A stretch of DNA of 64,000 nucleotides from a bacterium (GCA_029570385.1 JAKPXD010000010.1:36991-100990); one strand, 5' to 3'. Shown: positions 17,833 through 26,737, numbered from the stretch's first letter. Made by a program: numbers and translations. Notes: a model not told the origin generated them from the letters alone.

Positions 17833-17848
17833 CTTATGTTAATATAAT
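17820..17848 (+). promoter_or_regulatory. Promoter of the S41 protease gene
   Basis: TTGATT (17820-17825), 17 bp, TATAAT (17843-17848). The transcript would have a leader of about 20 nt without a Shine-Dalgarno. Confidence 0.7.
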
Positions 17849-17874
17849 AAAAGATTAATAATAATTTATTTTTT

Positions 17875-19146
17875 ATGTTTCAGCGTCGCTCAACGAAATG
17901 TTGGGGTCGTTTTTTGGGTTGGTTATTTTTAGTGGCGATAATCGCCAGCGGTGGTTTTTTATTTGGCTTATTTTATGGTCAAAGGGCTGAATTAGCCCGT
18001 CGGCTTTCTGATTCGCAGGCGGTTTTTTTGGGGCGCTTAACTGGAATTTATCAACAAGATCAACAAGGTCGTTTAATTAGTGATATTGATTTTTCTTTAT
18101 TTTGGCAAACTTGGGATTTGATTAAAGCTAACTATGTTGATCAGGACAAGCTGACTGATAAGCAGATGTTTTATGGTGCTCTTAGCGGTTTGGTTAGTTC
18201 GGTTGATGATCCTTATACCGTCTTTATGAATCCAGAAGAATCCAAGCTGTTTAATGAGGATTTGACCGGCACTTTTTCGGGAATTGGCGCTGAAGTTGGT
18301 CTGCGTAATGATGTTATAACTATCATTGCGCCGTTAGCTGGCACTCCAGCGGAACGGGCCGGTTTGCGTTCTGGCGACAAAGTTTACGCTATTGATAAAC
18401 AATCTACCGTTGGCTTGACTGTTGACGAAGCGGTTAAAAAAATTCGTGGCGAGAAAGGCACAACTGTTATCCTGACTATTGCGCGCAATGGTGATAAACT
18501 GCGCGATATCAGTATTACTCGCGATACTATCGTCGTGAAGAGCGTGGCCACTGACTATGATCAAACTAGTGGTCTGTATACTATTACTGTTAGTAATTTT
18601 AATGCTGACACCGAGCCTCTTTTTCAGGCGGCTGTTCAAGATATTGAACATCAGAAACCGCGCGGCTTGATTCTTGATTTGCGCAATAACCCAGGTGGTT
18701 ATCTTGATGCGGCCGTGGCTATTGCCAGTTTTTGGATTAGCGATGGAGTAATTGTTAGCGAACAATTTTCTAATCAGTCGGCAATTCAATCACAACATGC
18801 CCGCGGCTTAGCGCCGTTAGCTGATCTACCAACCGTAGTGTTGATTAACCAAGGCAGCGCTTCGGCTTCGGAAATTGTGGCTGGAGCTTTAATGGATCAT
18901 CAGCAGGCGACCATTATCGGCAAAACAACTTATGGCAAGGGCTCGGTGCAAGTTGTTCGCGATCTGCCTGACGGTTCAATGATTAAAATAACTACTGCTA
19001 AATGGTTGACACCGAATGGTACTTCTATCAACGATAAAGGTATTAAGCCCAATATTGAAGTTGAGTTGACCGAAGATGATTTTAATAAGAATATTGATCC
19101 GCAGATGGTTAAAGCTCGCCAATTTTTATTACAAGAGGATAAATAA
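17875..19146 (+). CDS. C-terminal processing peptidase, S41 family
   Basis: Membrane-anchored serine protease that trims extracytoplasmic proteins. It has an N-terminal membrane segment (about residues 13-33) and a PDZ domain (about 130-215, FSGIGAEVGL and GTPAERAGLRSGDKVYAID). The S41 core follows, with RNNPGGYLDAAV, the nucleophile segment GSASASEIVAGAL and the general-base lysine in TTYGKGSVQ. The length of 423 aa is normal for CtpA/CtpB. It is monocistronic between its own promoter and a bidirectional terminator. The exact paralogue name cannot be settled. Confidence 0.94.
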   Translation: MFQRRSTKCWGRFLGWLFLVAIIASGGFLFGLFYGQRAELARRLSDSQAVFLGRLTGIYQQDQQGRLISDIDFSLFWQTWDLIKANYVDQDKLTDKQMFYGALSGLVSSVDDPYTVFMNPEESKLFNEDLTGTFSGIGAEVGLRNDVITIIAPLAGTPAERAGLRSGDKVYAIDKQSTVGLTVDEAVKKIRGEKGTTVILTIARNGDKLRDISITRDTIVVKSVATDYDQTSGLYTITVSNFNADTEPLFQAAVQDIEHQKPRGLILDLRNNPGGYLDAAVAIASFWISDGVIVSEQFSNQSAIQSQHARGLAPLADLPTVVLINQGSASASEIVAGALMDHQQATIIGKTTYGKGSVQVVRDLPDGSMIKITTAKWLTPNGTSINDKGIKPNIEVELTEDDFNKNIDPQMVKARQFLLQEDK

Positions 19147-19167
19147 TTATTAGTTTGTTCAATAAAA

Positions 19168-19195
19168 AAACACCGCCTCAAGCGGTGTTTTTTGT
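19168..19195. terminator. Bidirectional terminator between the S41 protease and rpmA
   Basis: AAACACCGC pairs with GCGGTGTTT around loop CTCAA (19177-19181), with A-runs on the left and T-runs on the right. It serves both convergent genes. Confidence 0.9.
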
Positions 19196-19206
19196 CATTG
19201 GTCTAA

Positions 19207-19479
19207 TTAACCAACCTCAACAATCTTAGTATTTTTGAGATGGCTATCAAAGCGGCGTAATTTTTTAGTACGGAATTTGATGGGTCCAGCGGCAGTGGCA
19301 AATAATGTATGATCATTGCCAACAGCTACATTATTTCCAGCGCGATATTTGGTGCCGCGTTGACGAACGATAATAGAGCCGGCCTTAGCAATCTGACCGT
19401 CTTGTAATTTAACGCCGAGGCGCTTACTTTGTGAGTCGCGTCCAAGCGATGTGGAGCCACCGGCTTTCTTGTGTGCCAT
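19207..19479 (-). CDS. rpmA: Ribosomal protein L27
   Basis: 50S protein whose N terminus reaches the peptidyl transferase centre. It begins [24 protein letters not shown], diagnostic of L27, without the cleavable N-terminal extension seen in Firmicutes. The length is 90 aa. L21 (rplU), its usual partner, is not adjacent. The start at 19479 is fixed by the conserved AHKKAGGS. The leader carries a hairpin plus U-run just after the predicted transcription start. Confidence 0.96.
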   Translation of the reverse strand: MAHKKAGGSTSLGRDSQSKRLGVKLQDGQIAKAGSIIVRQRGTKYRAGNNVAVGNDHTLFATAAGPIKFRTKKLRRFDSHLKNTKIVEVG

Positions 19480-19504
19480 AATAGTAAAACTAAACAATAA
19501 AAAA

Positions 19505-19523
19505 TCAGCTGTCTTTTAGCTGA
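19505..19523 (-). promoter_or_regulatory. 5'-terminal hairpin with U-tract in the rpmA leader
   Basis: On the minus strand TCAGCT and AGCTGA pair around AAAAGAC and are followed by six Ts. The predicted start site (about 19522) falls at the 5' edge of the stem, so the mRNA would begin with this terminator-like structure. Confidence 0.5.
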
Positions 19524-19528
19524 CCACT

Positions 19529-19557
19529 ACTATAACAAAGGCTGACCAGCTTGTCAA
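19529..19557 (-). promoter_or_regulatory. Promoter of rpmA
   Basis: The minus strand reads TTGACA (complement of 19552-19557), 17 bp, TATAGT (complement of 19529-19534). The -35 overlaps that of the divergent membrane protein gene. Confidence 0.75.
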
Positions 19558-19578
19558 TTGCGCCTGGTCTGATATAAT
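19551..19578 (+). promoter_or_regulatory. Promoter of the 544-aa membrane protein gene
   Basis: TTGTCA (19551-19556), 16 bp, TATAAT (19573-19578). It shares the TTGTCAA heptamer with the rpmA promoter on the other strand. Confidence 0.65.
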
Positions 19579-19614
19579 AAAATTATTAATTATCATTAGC
19601 TTAAACTTATTCCC

Positions 19615-21249
19615 ATGACCAAACCGTTAATCACCAGCAAATTTTTTAATCGCTGGTTAATTAGTCTGTTAATAATTTTTGGTTTTTTATTGCTGTTAAG
19701 GAATAGTTTTAGTTATCTTGATCCTGATTTTGGCTGGCATTATCGGGTCGGTCAAGAGATTTGGCAAAGTCGTCAATTGCCACGGATTGAACATCATATT
19801 TTTCCAGTGGCTGGTCAGAACTGGGTTGATCACGAATGGTTGTCTAACTTATTGTTGTTTTTAATAACCGATCTAGGTGGTTATTTCCTGCTCAGTCTGC
19901 TTTTCGCCGGCTTAATTATTCTAACCTGGTGGCTGTTAGCTCGATCAACTATCCGACATTGGCTTGATGGTCACGGTGACTGCCTAATATTCTGGCTGCT
20001 TTTAATTATTGGTTTTGTAGCCTGTTTGTCTAATTTTGGCATCCGTATTCAGGAAATAACTGTTTTGTTTTTGTTGATTTTAAATTTGTGGCTAGCTAAG
20101 GTTACCCGACAACGATTATGGCGGCCGTGGGAAATAATTGCTTTACCAGTCTTTTTTTGGTTGTGGGCCTGTCTGCATGGTGGATTTTTAATTGGTTTAG
20201 CCGTGATTATAACTTGGACATTTTTTCGCGGAATTCTTTATTATTTACATCGTCATCAGCGGTCAGCGGTTAGTCCGACCAATTTGCTACCACTGAAAAC
20301 TATTAAACAGTCAACCATCGTTGCTGGTTTATCTTTAGTAGCTACCTTTTTAACGCCGTATGGTTGGCGTCTGTATAGTTTTCTGGCTGATTATCAGAGT
20401 AACCGGGCTTATTTAAAGTTTATCCAAGAATGGCAGCCAATGACTGAAGCTATTTGGAGCTGGCGAATGCTTTATAGTTTATTTTTTGGAATGGCTTTAG
20501 TGCTATTGTATTTTCATCGGCGCAACCAAGCCAAAACTGATCGGCAAATTATTCAATGGTTATGGCAGCAAGATTGGTGGTCGTTACTATTGTCTTTGAT
20601 AATGTTTATAGCGGCTTGGCGTTCTTTGCGCCATTTCCCATTATTTTTTGTAGTTTCTTTACCGTGGTTAGCCGGCTTTTATTATCACTCTTGGCAGGAT
20701 TGCCATTTTCAGCCGAGTCGTTGGCCGGCTTATCTAAAATGGTTTATTTCGGCGGTAGCTATCTTGTCAATCGTCATTATACCGATAAGCACTCATTGGA
20801 CAAATCAGCCAACCACTGATTATTGTGCCAAATATCCCTGTTCCGCTTTAGATTACTTGCGCCAATCGCCTTATCATAATTGGCCAACCATTGTTGATTA
20901 TGGTTGGGGTGGTTATTTTTATTGGCAATGGCCAGAGAAATCCATTTTCATTGATGGCCGTTTGCCACAATACCCTTGGCGCGACCGGACGCTCATTGAA
21001 CATTATAGCCGTTTCTTTATTGAGTCGGATATTAAGGATGCCTTAAATGATTATGATTTATCAGTTATCGTTTTAGCTCAACCGGCGCCTGTTAAGTTTA
21101 ACTGGTTAGAAACTTGGTTGCTTGGCCGTGGCCAGCAAACTACAGATTATGAAACTTCTCAGGAAGTATTCCGTCGAGCTATGCTGAAATTACCAAATTG
21201 GCGCTTAGTTTATTCTGATATGGTAGCCACGGTTTATGTCCGGCAATAA
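19615..21249 (+). CDS. Polytopic membrane protein, probable GT-C type glycosyltransferase, 544 aa
   Basis: About ten hydrophobic segments with a large C-terminal extracytoplasmic part. The first loop reads DPDFGWHYRVGQEI followed by WVDHEWLSNLL, a pattern typical of predicted GT-C/PMT-like membrane proteins in which acidic residues of the first loop are catalytic. These enzymes transfer sugars from polyprenyl-phosphate carriers. The gene overlaps the following GT2 gene by 14 bp; such a GT2 could charge the lipid carrier that this protein uses. The specific substrate is unknown and the family call rests on loop pattern and topology. Confidence 0.65.
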   Translation: MTKPLITSKFFNRWLISLLIIFGFLLLLRNSFSYLDPDFGWHYRVGQEIWQSRQLPRIEHHIFPVAGQNWVDHEWLSNLLLFLITDLGGYFLLSLLFAGLIILTWWLLARSTIRHWLDGHGDCLIFWLLLIIGFVACLSNFGIRIQEITVLFLLILNLWLAKVTRQRLWRPWEIIALPVFFWLWACLHGGFLIGLAVIITWTFFRGILYYLHRHQRSAVSPTNLLPLKTIKQSTIVAGLSLVATFLTPYGWRLYSFLADYQSNRAYLKFIQEWQPMTEAIWSWRMLYSLFFGMALVLLYFHRRNQAKTDRQIIQWLWQQDWWSLLLSLIMFIAAWRSLRHFPLFFVVSLPWLAGFYYHSWQDCHFQPSRWPAYLKWFISAVAILSIVIIPISTHWTNQPTTDYCAKYPCSALDYLRQSPYHNWPTIVDYGWGGYFYWQWPEKSIFIDGRLPQYPWRDRTLIEHYSRFFIESDIKDALNDYDLSVIVLAQPAPVKFNWLETWLLGRGQQTTDYETSQEVFRRAMLKLPNWRLVYSDMVATVYVRQ

Positions 21250-21988
21250 GCGGATAACTCTTGATTTATGTCTGCCGGTTTATAATGAGGCAGCTATCTT
21301 AGCGAGTAATGTCCAGAGAATTGTAGACTTTATTAGTAGCAATCAATTAGCCGTTGACTGTCGTCTTATTATTTTAGTAAATGGTTCAACTGATCAGTCA
21401 CTTCAGATTGCTCAAGAATTAAGTCAGCGCTGGCCAAACCTTGTTAGTTATAAAAATTATGAAGTGGCTAGTCGCGGGTCAGCTTTATTGGCTTACGCTG
21501 ATATTAGTCCGGCTGATTGGTGGGGTTTTATGGATATTGATTTGGCAGTTGATTTGGCTAGTCTACAGCAATTTTTTAAGTTGATGGTTGATCAGTCAGC
21601 CGATGTTTTGTTAGCTTCTAGATTAATGCCCCAAAGTTCTTATAAGCACAAACTGACCAGAAAAATTATATCAGTAGTTTATAATCAGTTAGCTCGTTTT
21701 GCTTTAAAAACTTCAGTTAAAGATCATCAATGTGGTTTTAAATTCATTAGCCAATCATGGTGGAAAACTCTCCGACCATATTTACAAGATTCTCGTTGGT
21801 TTTTAGATACAGAAATTATTGCCTGGACGACCAAATTAGGTGGTAGAATAGTTGAAATACCGGTTGATTGGGTTAACAATCGCTATCATATTCGGCCGAC
21901 TAAAATTAAATTAATTCGCGATATAAGCAATTTTTTAATTAATCTATATTGTTTAAGAAAGCGCCTGCGCGCTCATCGCTCATCATAA
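21236..21988 (+). CDS. Family 2 glycosyltransferase, polyprenyl-phosphate sugar synthase-like, 250 aa
   Basis: GT-A domain of the DPM1/ALG5 type: CLPVYNEAAILASNV, ILVNGSTDQS, the GFMDIDLAVDLASL segment carrying the DxD, LLASRLMP and KDHQCGFKFIS. Such enzymes make polyprenyl-phosphate sugars at the cytoplasmic face. It overlaps the end of the preceding GT-C-like gene, fitting a donor-maker and user pair. No membrane helices are appended. Confidence 0.82.
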   Translation: MSGNKRITLDLCLPVYNEAAILASNVQRIVDFISSNQLAVDCRLIILVNGSTDQSLQIAQELSQRWPNLVSYKNYEVASRGSALLAYADISPADWWGFMDIDLAVDLASLQQFFKLMVDQSADVLLASRLMPQSSYKHKLTRKIISVVYNQLARFALKTSVKDHQCGFKFISQSWWKTLRPYLQDSRWFLDTEIIAWTTKLGGRIVEIPVDWVNNRYHIRPTKIKLIRDISNFLINLYCLRKRLRAHRSS

Positions 21989-22087
21989 TCGTAACTTGAA
22001 TTAGAATTAATTTAAGAAGTTTTAAGCTATTGCCTTTTTAATATTTCTTTGATAAAGTTGAGCCAGCAATTTTGAAATTGCTTTTTT

Positions 22088-22160
22088 GCGCCGTTAGCTC
22101 AGTTGGTAGAGCAACTGCCTTTTAAGCAGATGGTCACTGGTTCGAGTCCAGTACGGCGTA
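22088..22160 (+). tRNA. tRNA-Lys (anticodon TTT)
   Basis: Acceptor GCGCCGT/ACGGCGT, D arm GCTCAGTTGGTAGAGC, anticodon stem CTGC...GCAG with loop CTTTTAA, and T arm ACTGG-TTCGAGT-CCAGT. Discriminator A; CCA is not encoded. Confidence 0.95.
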
Positions 22161-22183
22161 CTCAATGAATCACCTGGCGTTAA

Positions 22184-22259
22184 GCCACCCTAGCTCAGTT
22201 GGCAGAGCAACGGTTTTGTAAACCGTAGGTCGTCGGTTCAAGCCCGACGGGTGGCTCCA
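22184..22259 (+). tRNA. tRNA-Thr (anticodon TGT)
   Basis: Acceptor GCCACCC/GGGTGGC, anticodon loop TTTGTAA between ACGGT and ACCGT, T arm GTCGG-TTCAAGC-CCGAC. Discriminator T followed by an encoded CCA. It lies 23 bp after tRNA-Lys, probably on the same transcript. Confidence 0.95.
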
Positions 22260-22270
22260 AATCATAAAAA

Positions 22271-22297
22271 AACAACCCAATCCGGGTTGTTTTTTTA
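22271..22297. terminator. Bidirectional terminator between the tRNA pair and rpmB
   Basis: AACAACCC (22271-22278) pairs with GGGTTGTT (22284-22291) around AATCC, with A-run before and T-run after. Confidence 0.9.
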
Positions 22298-22312
22298 TTG
22301 AAGAAATCAAGA

Positions 22313-22495
22313 TTATTCTTTACCTTCCCATTTTTTAGCAGTTTTTAGGCAACTGGTACAAACCTTAATAGTGCCGCCGTCAACTTTACAATTTTGTAGG
22401 TTGATGCCTTGGCGGCGGATAGTTTTAATATTGGAGTGGGAGCGGCTAGCGCCCTTGGTGGCGCTGCGCTGGCAAATATCGCATTGCTTAGCCAT
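22313..22495 (-). CDS. rpmB: Ribosomal protein L28, zinc-binding form
   Basis: 50S protein of 60 aa. It begins MAKQCDICQR, has the L28 motif SHSNIKTIRRQ and ends with VCTSCLKT. Cysteines at 5, 8, 46 and 49 form a zinc ribbon (C+ type). Monocistronic with promoter at 22549-22577. Confidence 0.95.
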   Translation of the reverse strand: MAKQCDICQRSATKGASRSHSNIKTIRRQGINLQNCKVDGGTIKVCTSCLKTAKKWEGKE

Positions 22496-22548
22496 AATTT
22501 TAGATTTATTATCAAAAAATAAACTAATTTAACCATTAGTCTTTAACT

Positions 22549-22577
22549 ACCATAGCAAGTTTTGCTAAAATAATCAA
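22549..22577 (-). promoter_or_regulatory. Putative promoter of rpmB
   Basis: The minus strand reads TTGATT (complement of 22572-22577), 17 bp, TATGGT (complement of 22549-22554). Confidence 0.5.
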
Positions 22578-22590
22578 GGCGTGTTAATCT
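22562..22590 (+). promoter_or_regulatory. Putative promoter of the M50 protease gene
   Basis: TTGCTA (22562-22567), 17 bp, TAATCT (22585-22590). A weak match, divergent from and overlapping the rpmB promoter. Confidence 0.35.
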
Positions 22591-22613
22591 GAGAACAGTT
22601 AATAATCAAGTTT

Positions 22614-23210
22614 ATGATTAGTTTATTTCAAATCATTATTTTTTTATTGTCAGCTATTTTGCATGAATATGGCCATGCCTGGATGGCGATGCGCCTAGGT
22701 GATGATACTGCCGAGCGAGCTGGCCGATTAACCCTTAATCCATTGGCCCATCTAGATTTGTTTGGTTCTTTATTATTGCCGGGTATATTAATTTTAACAG
22801 GATCGCCGGTAGTTTTTGGTTATGCCAAGCCAGTGCCGATTAATTTACATAATTTGCGTGGCGGATTGGCTGGCCAGGCTAAAGTCGCTTTAGCAGGACC
22901 GGCGGCTAATTTGTTGTTAGCTCTAGCGGCCGCCGGGTCTATTCGTTACTTGGCGGGCGGTCTAATCTCGGAGTGGGGGCAGCTTTTAGCGGTGGTTGTC
23001 TTGATTAATTTAGTGTTGATGGTTTTTAATTTATTGCCGATTCCGCCGCTGGATGGTTCTAAAATTTTAGTAACTATTTTGCCAAAATCGTGGCGCTATT
23101 CTTATCTAGCGACCGAGCGCTGGGGTTTCTTTATTTTATTAGCGATTATGTTAACTTGGCCGGAGCTGCTTTATTATCCGGTTAGTTGGCTGCTCAGCAT
23201 TCTCTTGTAA
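22614..23210 (+). CDS. Site-2 protease family (M50) intramembrane metalloprotease, 198 aa
   Basis: Polytopic zinc protease that cleaves substrates within the membrane. The zinc motif HEYGH is near residue 18 and the third-ligand motif NLLPIPPLDGSKIL is in the C-terminal half. RLTLNPLAHLDLFGSLLLPG and VALAGPAANLLLALA are conserved in this compact YwhC/rseP-like group without a PDZ domain. It has about five hydrophobic segments. It stands between the rpmB promoter region and the str operon promoter; its substrates are unknown. Confidence 0.92.
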   Translation: MISLFQIIIFLLSAILHEYGHAWMAMRLGDDTAERAGRLTLNPLAHLDLFGSLLLPGILILTGSPVVFGYAKPVPINLHNLRGGLAGQAKVALAGPAANLLLALAAAGSIRYLAGGLISEWGQLLAVVVLINLVLMVFNLLPIPPLDGSKILVTILPKSWRYSYLATERWGFFILLAIMLTWPELLYYPVSWLLSILL

Positions 23211-23214
23211 AGCC

Positions 23215-23243
23215 TTGACTTCCCGATTCCTTTCTGCTAAATT
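23215..23243 (+). promoter_or_regulatory. Promoter of the str (rpsL) operon
   Basis: TTGACT (23215-23220), 17 bp, TAAATT (23238-23243), giving a leader of about 80 nt before rpsL. Confidence 0.65.
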
Positions 23244-23265
23244 AATAAGCAACTAAGCACAATTC

Positions 23266-23282
23266 CTGGCTCGGATTGCCAG
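23266..23282 (+). promoter_or_regulatory. Hairpin in the rpsL leader
   Basis: CTGGC pairs with GCCAG around TCGGATT, followed by a T-rich stretch (ATTTATTTTAATTTTT). It may act as an attenuator or r-protein binding element. Confidence 0.4.
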
Positions 23283-23328
23283 ATTTATTTTAATTTTTAA
23301 GAAGAAAACTTAGGTTTTTATTGTTATT

Positions 23329-23751
23329 ATGCCAACTATTAATCAGTTAGTCCGTAAGCCGCGCACGACCATCAGCCAGAAGAGCAAGTCGCCAGCCATG
23401 CAGGTTACAATGGATTCGTTGCATCGCAAGCGAAATATTATTCAACAAGGTTCGCCATTTAAGCGCGGCGTTTGTTTAAAAGTAACCACCACCACGCCGA
23501 AGAAACCGAACTCCGCTTTACGTAAGATTGCTCGTGTCCGCTTGTCTAATGGCATGGAGGTTACCGCTTACATTCCGGGCGTTGGTCATAATTTACAAGA
23601 ACACTCCATTGTTTTAATCAAGGGCGGCCGCACTAAAGATTTGCCCGGTGTCCGCTATAAGGTTATTCGTGGTGTTTATGATACTCAGGGTGTTGACGGC
23701 CGTCGCCAGAGCCGTAGTCTCTATGGCGCCAAAGCCCCTAAAGCTAAATAA
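23329..23751 (+). CDS. rpsL: Ribosomal protein S12
   Basis: 30S decoding-centre protein. It opens with [13 protein letters not shown], followed by the universally conserved [22 protein letters not shown] and [12 protein letters not shown], which carry the lysines and modifiable Asp of the streptomycin region in their usual (sensitive-type) state. The length of 140 aa includes a short insertion after residue 15 relative to E. coli. First gene of the str operon, 14 bp before rpsG. Confidence 0.97.
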   Translation: MPTINQLVRKPRTTISQKSKSPAMQVTMDSLHRKRNIIQQGSPFKRGVCLKVTTTTPKKPNSALRKIARVRLSNGMEVTAYIPGVGHNLQEHSIVLIKGGRTKDLPGVRYKVIRGVYDTQGVDGRRQSRSLYGAKAPKAK

Positions 23752-23765
23752 TTTTGTAGACTAAT

Positions 23766-24236
23766 ATGCGAGGAAAACAGGCGCCTAAGCGCGAAATAGT
23801 CGGTGATCCGAAGTATAATGATTTGGAAATCGCCAAACTAATTAATTATTTAATGAAAAACGGCAAGAAAACTACTGCTGAACGTATCGTTTACGATTGT
23901 TTTGATATCTTAAAAGAAGAAACCAAGCAAGAGCCGCGTCATATCTTTAATAAAGGCTTAAAAATGATTTGTCCGTTAGTGGAAGTTCGTAGCCGTCGGG
24001 TTGGTGGGTCTAATTATCAGGTACCGCATCAGGTGCGCGGCGATCGTCGTTTTACTTTAGGCTGCCGTTGGTTATTGACAGCTGCTCGGGCTCGTAAAGG
24101 TCGTTCCATGGCTGAAAAATTAGCTGCCGAGATTCTGGACAGCATCAAGGGTGAGAGCGCTTCGGTTAAAAAGAAGCTAGACGTTCATCGTATGGCTGAA
24201 GCCAATAAGGCTTTTGCTCATTTTGCCCGCCACTAG
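23766..24236 (+). CDS. rpsG: Ribosomal protein S7
   Basis: Primary 16S rRNA binding protein of the 30S head. It has the S7 core LINYLMKNGKKTTAERIVYD, VEVRSRRVGGSNYQVP and the C-terminal HRMAEANKAFAHF. The length of 156 aa is standard. A hairpin with T-run follows, so fusA is partly insulated. Confidence 0.97.
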   Translation: MRGKQAPKREIVGDPKYNDLEIAKLINYLMKNGKKTTAERIVYDCFDILKEETKQEPRHIFNKGLKMICPLVEVRSRRVGGSNYQVPHQVRGDRRFTLGCRWLLTAARARKGRSMAEKLAAEILDSIKGESASVKKKLDVHRMAEANKAFAHFARH

Positions 24237-24246
24237 TTTTTATTAA

Positions 24247-24281
24247 AACCGACCGATTTTTGACGAGTTCGTCGGTTTTTT
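24247..24281 (+). terminator. Terminator-like hairpin between rpsG and fusA
   Basis: AACCGAC (24247-24253) pairs with GTCGGTT (24271-24277) and is followed by Ts. It may attenuate transcription into fusA. Confidence 0.65.
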
Positions 24282-24312
24282 AATCTGCAAATTTTATTTT
24301 ACTTTAATTTTT

Positions 24313-26388
24313 ATGCGTGAATTCAAGTTAGAAAACACTAGGAATATCGGAATCATGGCTCACATTGACGCCGGTAAAACTACTTTTACTGAGCGGGTTC
24401 TTTTTTATACTGGCAAGAAGCACAAAATCGGTGAAACTCATGATGGTCAAGCCGATATGGATTGGATGGAACAGGAGAAAGAGCGGGGAATTACTATTAC
24501 CTCAGCCGCCACGACTTGTTTTTGGAAAAATAATCGGATTAATATTATTGATACTCCCGGTCACGTTGATTTTACAGTTGAAGTTGAACGATCGTTACGG
24601 GTGCTAGACGGCGCGGTGGCGGTTTTTGATGGCGCGGCCGGTGTCGAGCCACAATCAGAAACGGTTTGGCGTCAGGCGGATAAATATCACGTGCCACGTT
24701 TATGCTTCGTTAACAAGATGGACAAGATGGGGGCTGATTTTATTATGAGCTTAAACTCTATCCGCGATCGCCTTAACTCCAAAGCGGTCGCTATCCAATT
24801 ACCGATTGGCGCTGAAGATAATTTAGTCGGTATTATTGATTTATTACTTGAAAAGGCTTATGAATTTCATGGCCAGAATGGCGAGCAAATTACCGAGATT
24901 GAAATACCGGCTAATCTTAAAGATAAGGTTGCCAAATATCGCCATGAGATGATTGAAAAGATTGTTGAGTTGGATGAATCGTTAACGGAAAAATATCTTA
25001 ATGGTGATGAGGTTAATGTTGACGACCTTAAGAAAGCTTTGCGCAAGGGAGTTGTTAATAATGAGATTTATCCGGTTCTCTGCGGCGCTGCTTTAAAAAA
25101 TATTGGTATCCAGCAGGTTTTAGACGCAGTTAATGAATATTTACCATCACCGCTTGATGTTCCCGAGATTGAGGCCCACGAGGTTGGCGATGATAGCAAG
25201 AAAATTATTATCAAACCAGACGACAATGGTCCTTTTGTAGCTCTGGCTTTTAAAATTGCCACTGATCCGTTTGTCGGTCGCTTGTGCTTTGTTCGTGTTT
25301 ATAGCGGCGTCTTGCGTTCTGGATCTTATGTTACTAATTCCGCCAATGGCCGCAAAGAAAGAATCGGTCGTTTGGTCCGGATGCACGCCAATCATCGCGA
25401 AGAAATTAACGAAATTTATTCCGGCGACATCGCCGCAGTTATCGGCTTAAAGGAAACTATTACCGGCAATACTTTATGCGATGAAGGTCAAAATATTTGT
25501 CTAGAATCAATTAGTTTTCCGGAACCGGTCATTAAAATTGCCGTTGAACCAAAAACTAAAGTTGATCAAGAGAAGATGGGTATCGCTTTGGGGCGTCTAG
25601 CTGAAGAAGATCCGACCTTCCTAGTTGAGACTGATGGAGAGACTAATCAAACTTTGATTTCTGGTATGGGCGAGCTGCATTTGGATATTATTGTTGACCG
25701 CATGCGTCGTGAATTTGGTGTTGAAGCTAATGTTGGCCAGCCGCAGGTTTCTTATCGTGAAACTATCCGTCAAGATGCCGAAGCCGAAGGTAAATATATC
25801 AAGCAGTCAGGCGGTCGCGGTCAGTATGGCCATTGCTGGTTACGCATCGGGCCACAGGCTGAAGGCCAGGGCTCTGAGTTCGTTGATGAAGTTAAAGGCG
25901 GCGTTATTCCGCGCGAATATATTCCAGCTATTGAAAAAGGCTTTCGTGAAGCTTTAGATAAAGGTGTTTTGGCTGGTTATCCCATAGTTGATGTTCGATG
26001 TGCTGTTTATGACGGTTCCTACCATGAAGTTGATTCTAGCGAGGCAGCCTTTAAGATGGCGGCCGTTATGGCCTTTAAAGATGCCTGCCGTAAAGCTCGT
26101 CCGGTTTTGTTAGAGCCAATTATGAAAGTTGAGGTAACTACTCCGGAAGAATACATGGGCAATGTCATTGGTGATTTAAATGCTAAACGCGGGCAGATTG
26201 ACCATATGTCTGATCGTGGTAAACTAAAAATTATTGATGCTAAAGTACCGTTGGCGGAAATGTTTGGTTATGCCACTCAATTGCGGTCAATGAGCCAAGG
26301 CCGCGCTAATTATAGCATGGAATTTTTACATTATAACGAGGTGCCAAGAAATGTCGCCGAGCAGATTATCGGCAAGTCCGGTAAATAA
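24313..26388 (+). CDS. fusA: Elongation factor G
   Basis: Translocation GTPase. G1 is [14 protein letters not shown]3 is DTPGHVDF and G4 is NKMD, followed by domains II to V. The [12 protein letters not shown] switch I segment and [15 protein letters not shown] are conserved. The length of 691 aa is standard. The start follows an AT-rich leader without a Shine-Dalgarno. Confidence 0.98.
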   Translation: MREFKLENTRNIGIMAHIDAGKTTFTERVLFYTGKKHKIGETHDGQADMDWMEQEKERGITITSAATTCFWKNNRINIIDTPGHVDFTVEVERSLRVLDGAVAVFDGAAGVEPQSETVWRQADKYHVPRLCFVNKMDKMGADFIMSLNSIRDRLNSKAVAIQLPIGAEDNLVGIIDLLLEKAYEFHGQNGEQITEIEIPANLKDKVAKYRHEMIEKIVELDESLTEKYLNGDEVNVDDLKKALRKGVVNNEIYPVLCGAALKNIGIQQVLDAVNEYLPSPLDVPEIEAHEVGDDSKKIIIKPDDNGPFVALAFKIATDPFVGRLCFVRVYSGVLRSGSYVTNSANGRKERIGRLVRMHANHREEINEIYSGDIAAVIGLKETITGNTLCDEGQNICLESISFPEPVIKIAVEPKTKVDQEKMGIALGRLAEEDPTFLVETDGETNQTLISGMGELHLDIIVDRMRREFGVEANVGQPQVSYRETIRQDAEAEGKYIKQSGGRGQYGHCWLRIGPQAEGQGSEFVDEVKGGVIPREYIPAIEKGFREALDKGVLAGYPIVDVRCAVYDGSYHEVDSSEAAFKMAAVMAFKDACRKARPVLLEPIMKVEVTTPEEYMGNVIGDLNAKRGQIDHMSDRGKLKIIDAKVPLAEMFGYATQLRSMSQGRANYSMEFLHYNEVPRNVAEQIIGKSGK

Positions 26389-26422
26389 GTAGCTGGCCGT
26401 GGTTTGGCTCTCCCCCTAGCCT

Positions 26423-26737
26423 ATGATTAAGAATATTGATCAAATTTTGCGTTTAGCTCAATTAACCGGCGACCGGTTGATTGTTGCTGACCAACAGAAT
26501 CCGGAGCGTAGTTTGGCCGTGCTATCGTTGAGCGATTATGAAGAATTATTGTCTCTTGCCGGCTTGACAAAGAAGCAGGGCTTTGCTAAAGTAGACAATA
26601 ATGTTGCCAGCCAAGAGGCTGGTAATGTTGCTGTTAATTCCAGTTTTGTGCAAAAACTTGGCCAAAGCCAGGGTAAAAAATCACCGTGGTCAATTCCGGC
26701 TAGCCGACAGGCGGCACAAAAAAATATTGATGATTAA
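26423..26737 (+). CDS. Conserved-looking hypothetical protein between fusA and tuf, 104 aa
   Basis: Not recognised with certainty. Residues 15-42 (RLIVADQQNPERSLAVLSLS, then DYEELL) resemble the strand-helix core of Phd/YefM-type proteins in which a beta pair is followed by a [LM]s-x-x-[DE]YE helix. The remainder is low-complexity and polar, with a Q/N/S-rich C-terminal half. No toxin gene is adjacent. Its place between two elongation factor genes, 34 bp after fusA and 70 bp before tuf, implies co-expression with translation genes. Confidence 0.65.
   Translation: MIKNIDQILRLAQLTGDRLIVADQQNPERSLAVLSLSDYEELLSLAGLTKKQGFAKVDNNVASQEAGNVAVNSSFVQKLGQSQGKKSPWSIPASRQAAQKNIDD

Noticed and set aside
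26423..26737. Toxin-antitoxin system (Phd-like antitoxin)
   Set aside because: The similarity is short and no toxin gene is adjacent; the flanking genes are fusA and tuf.
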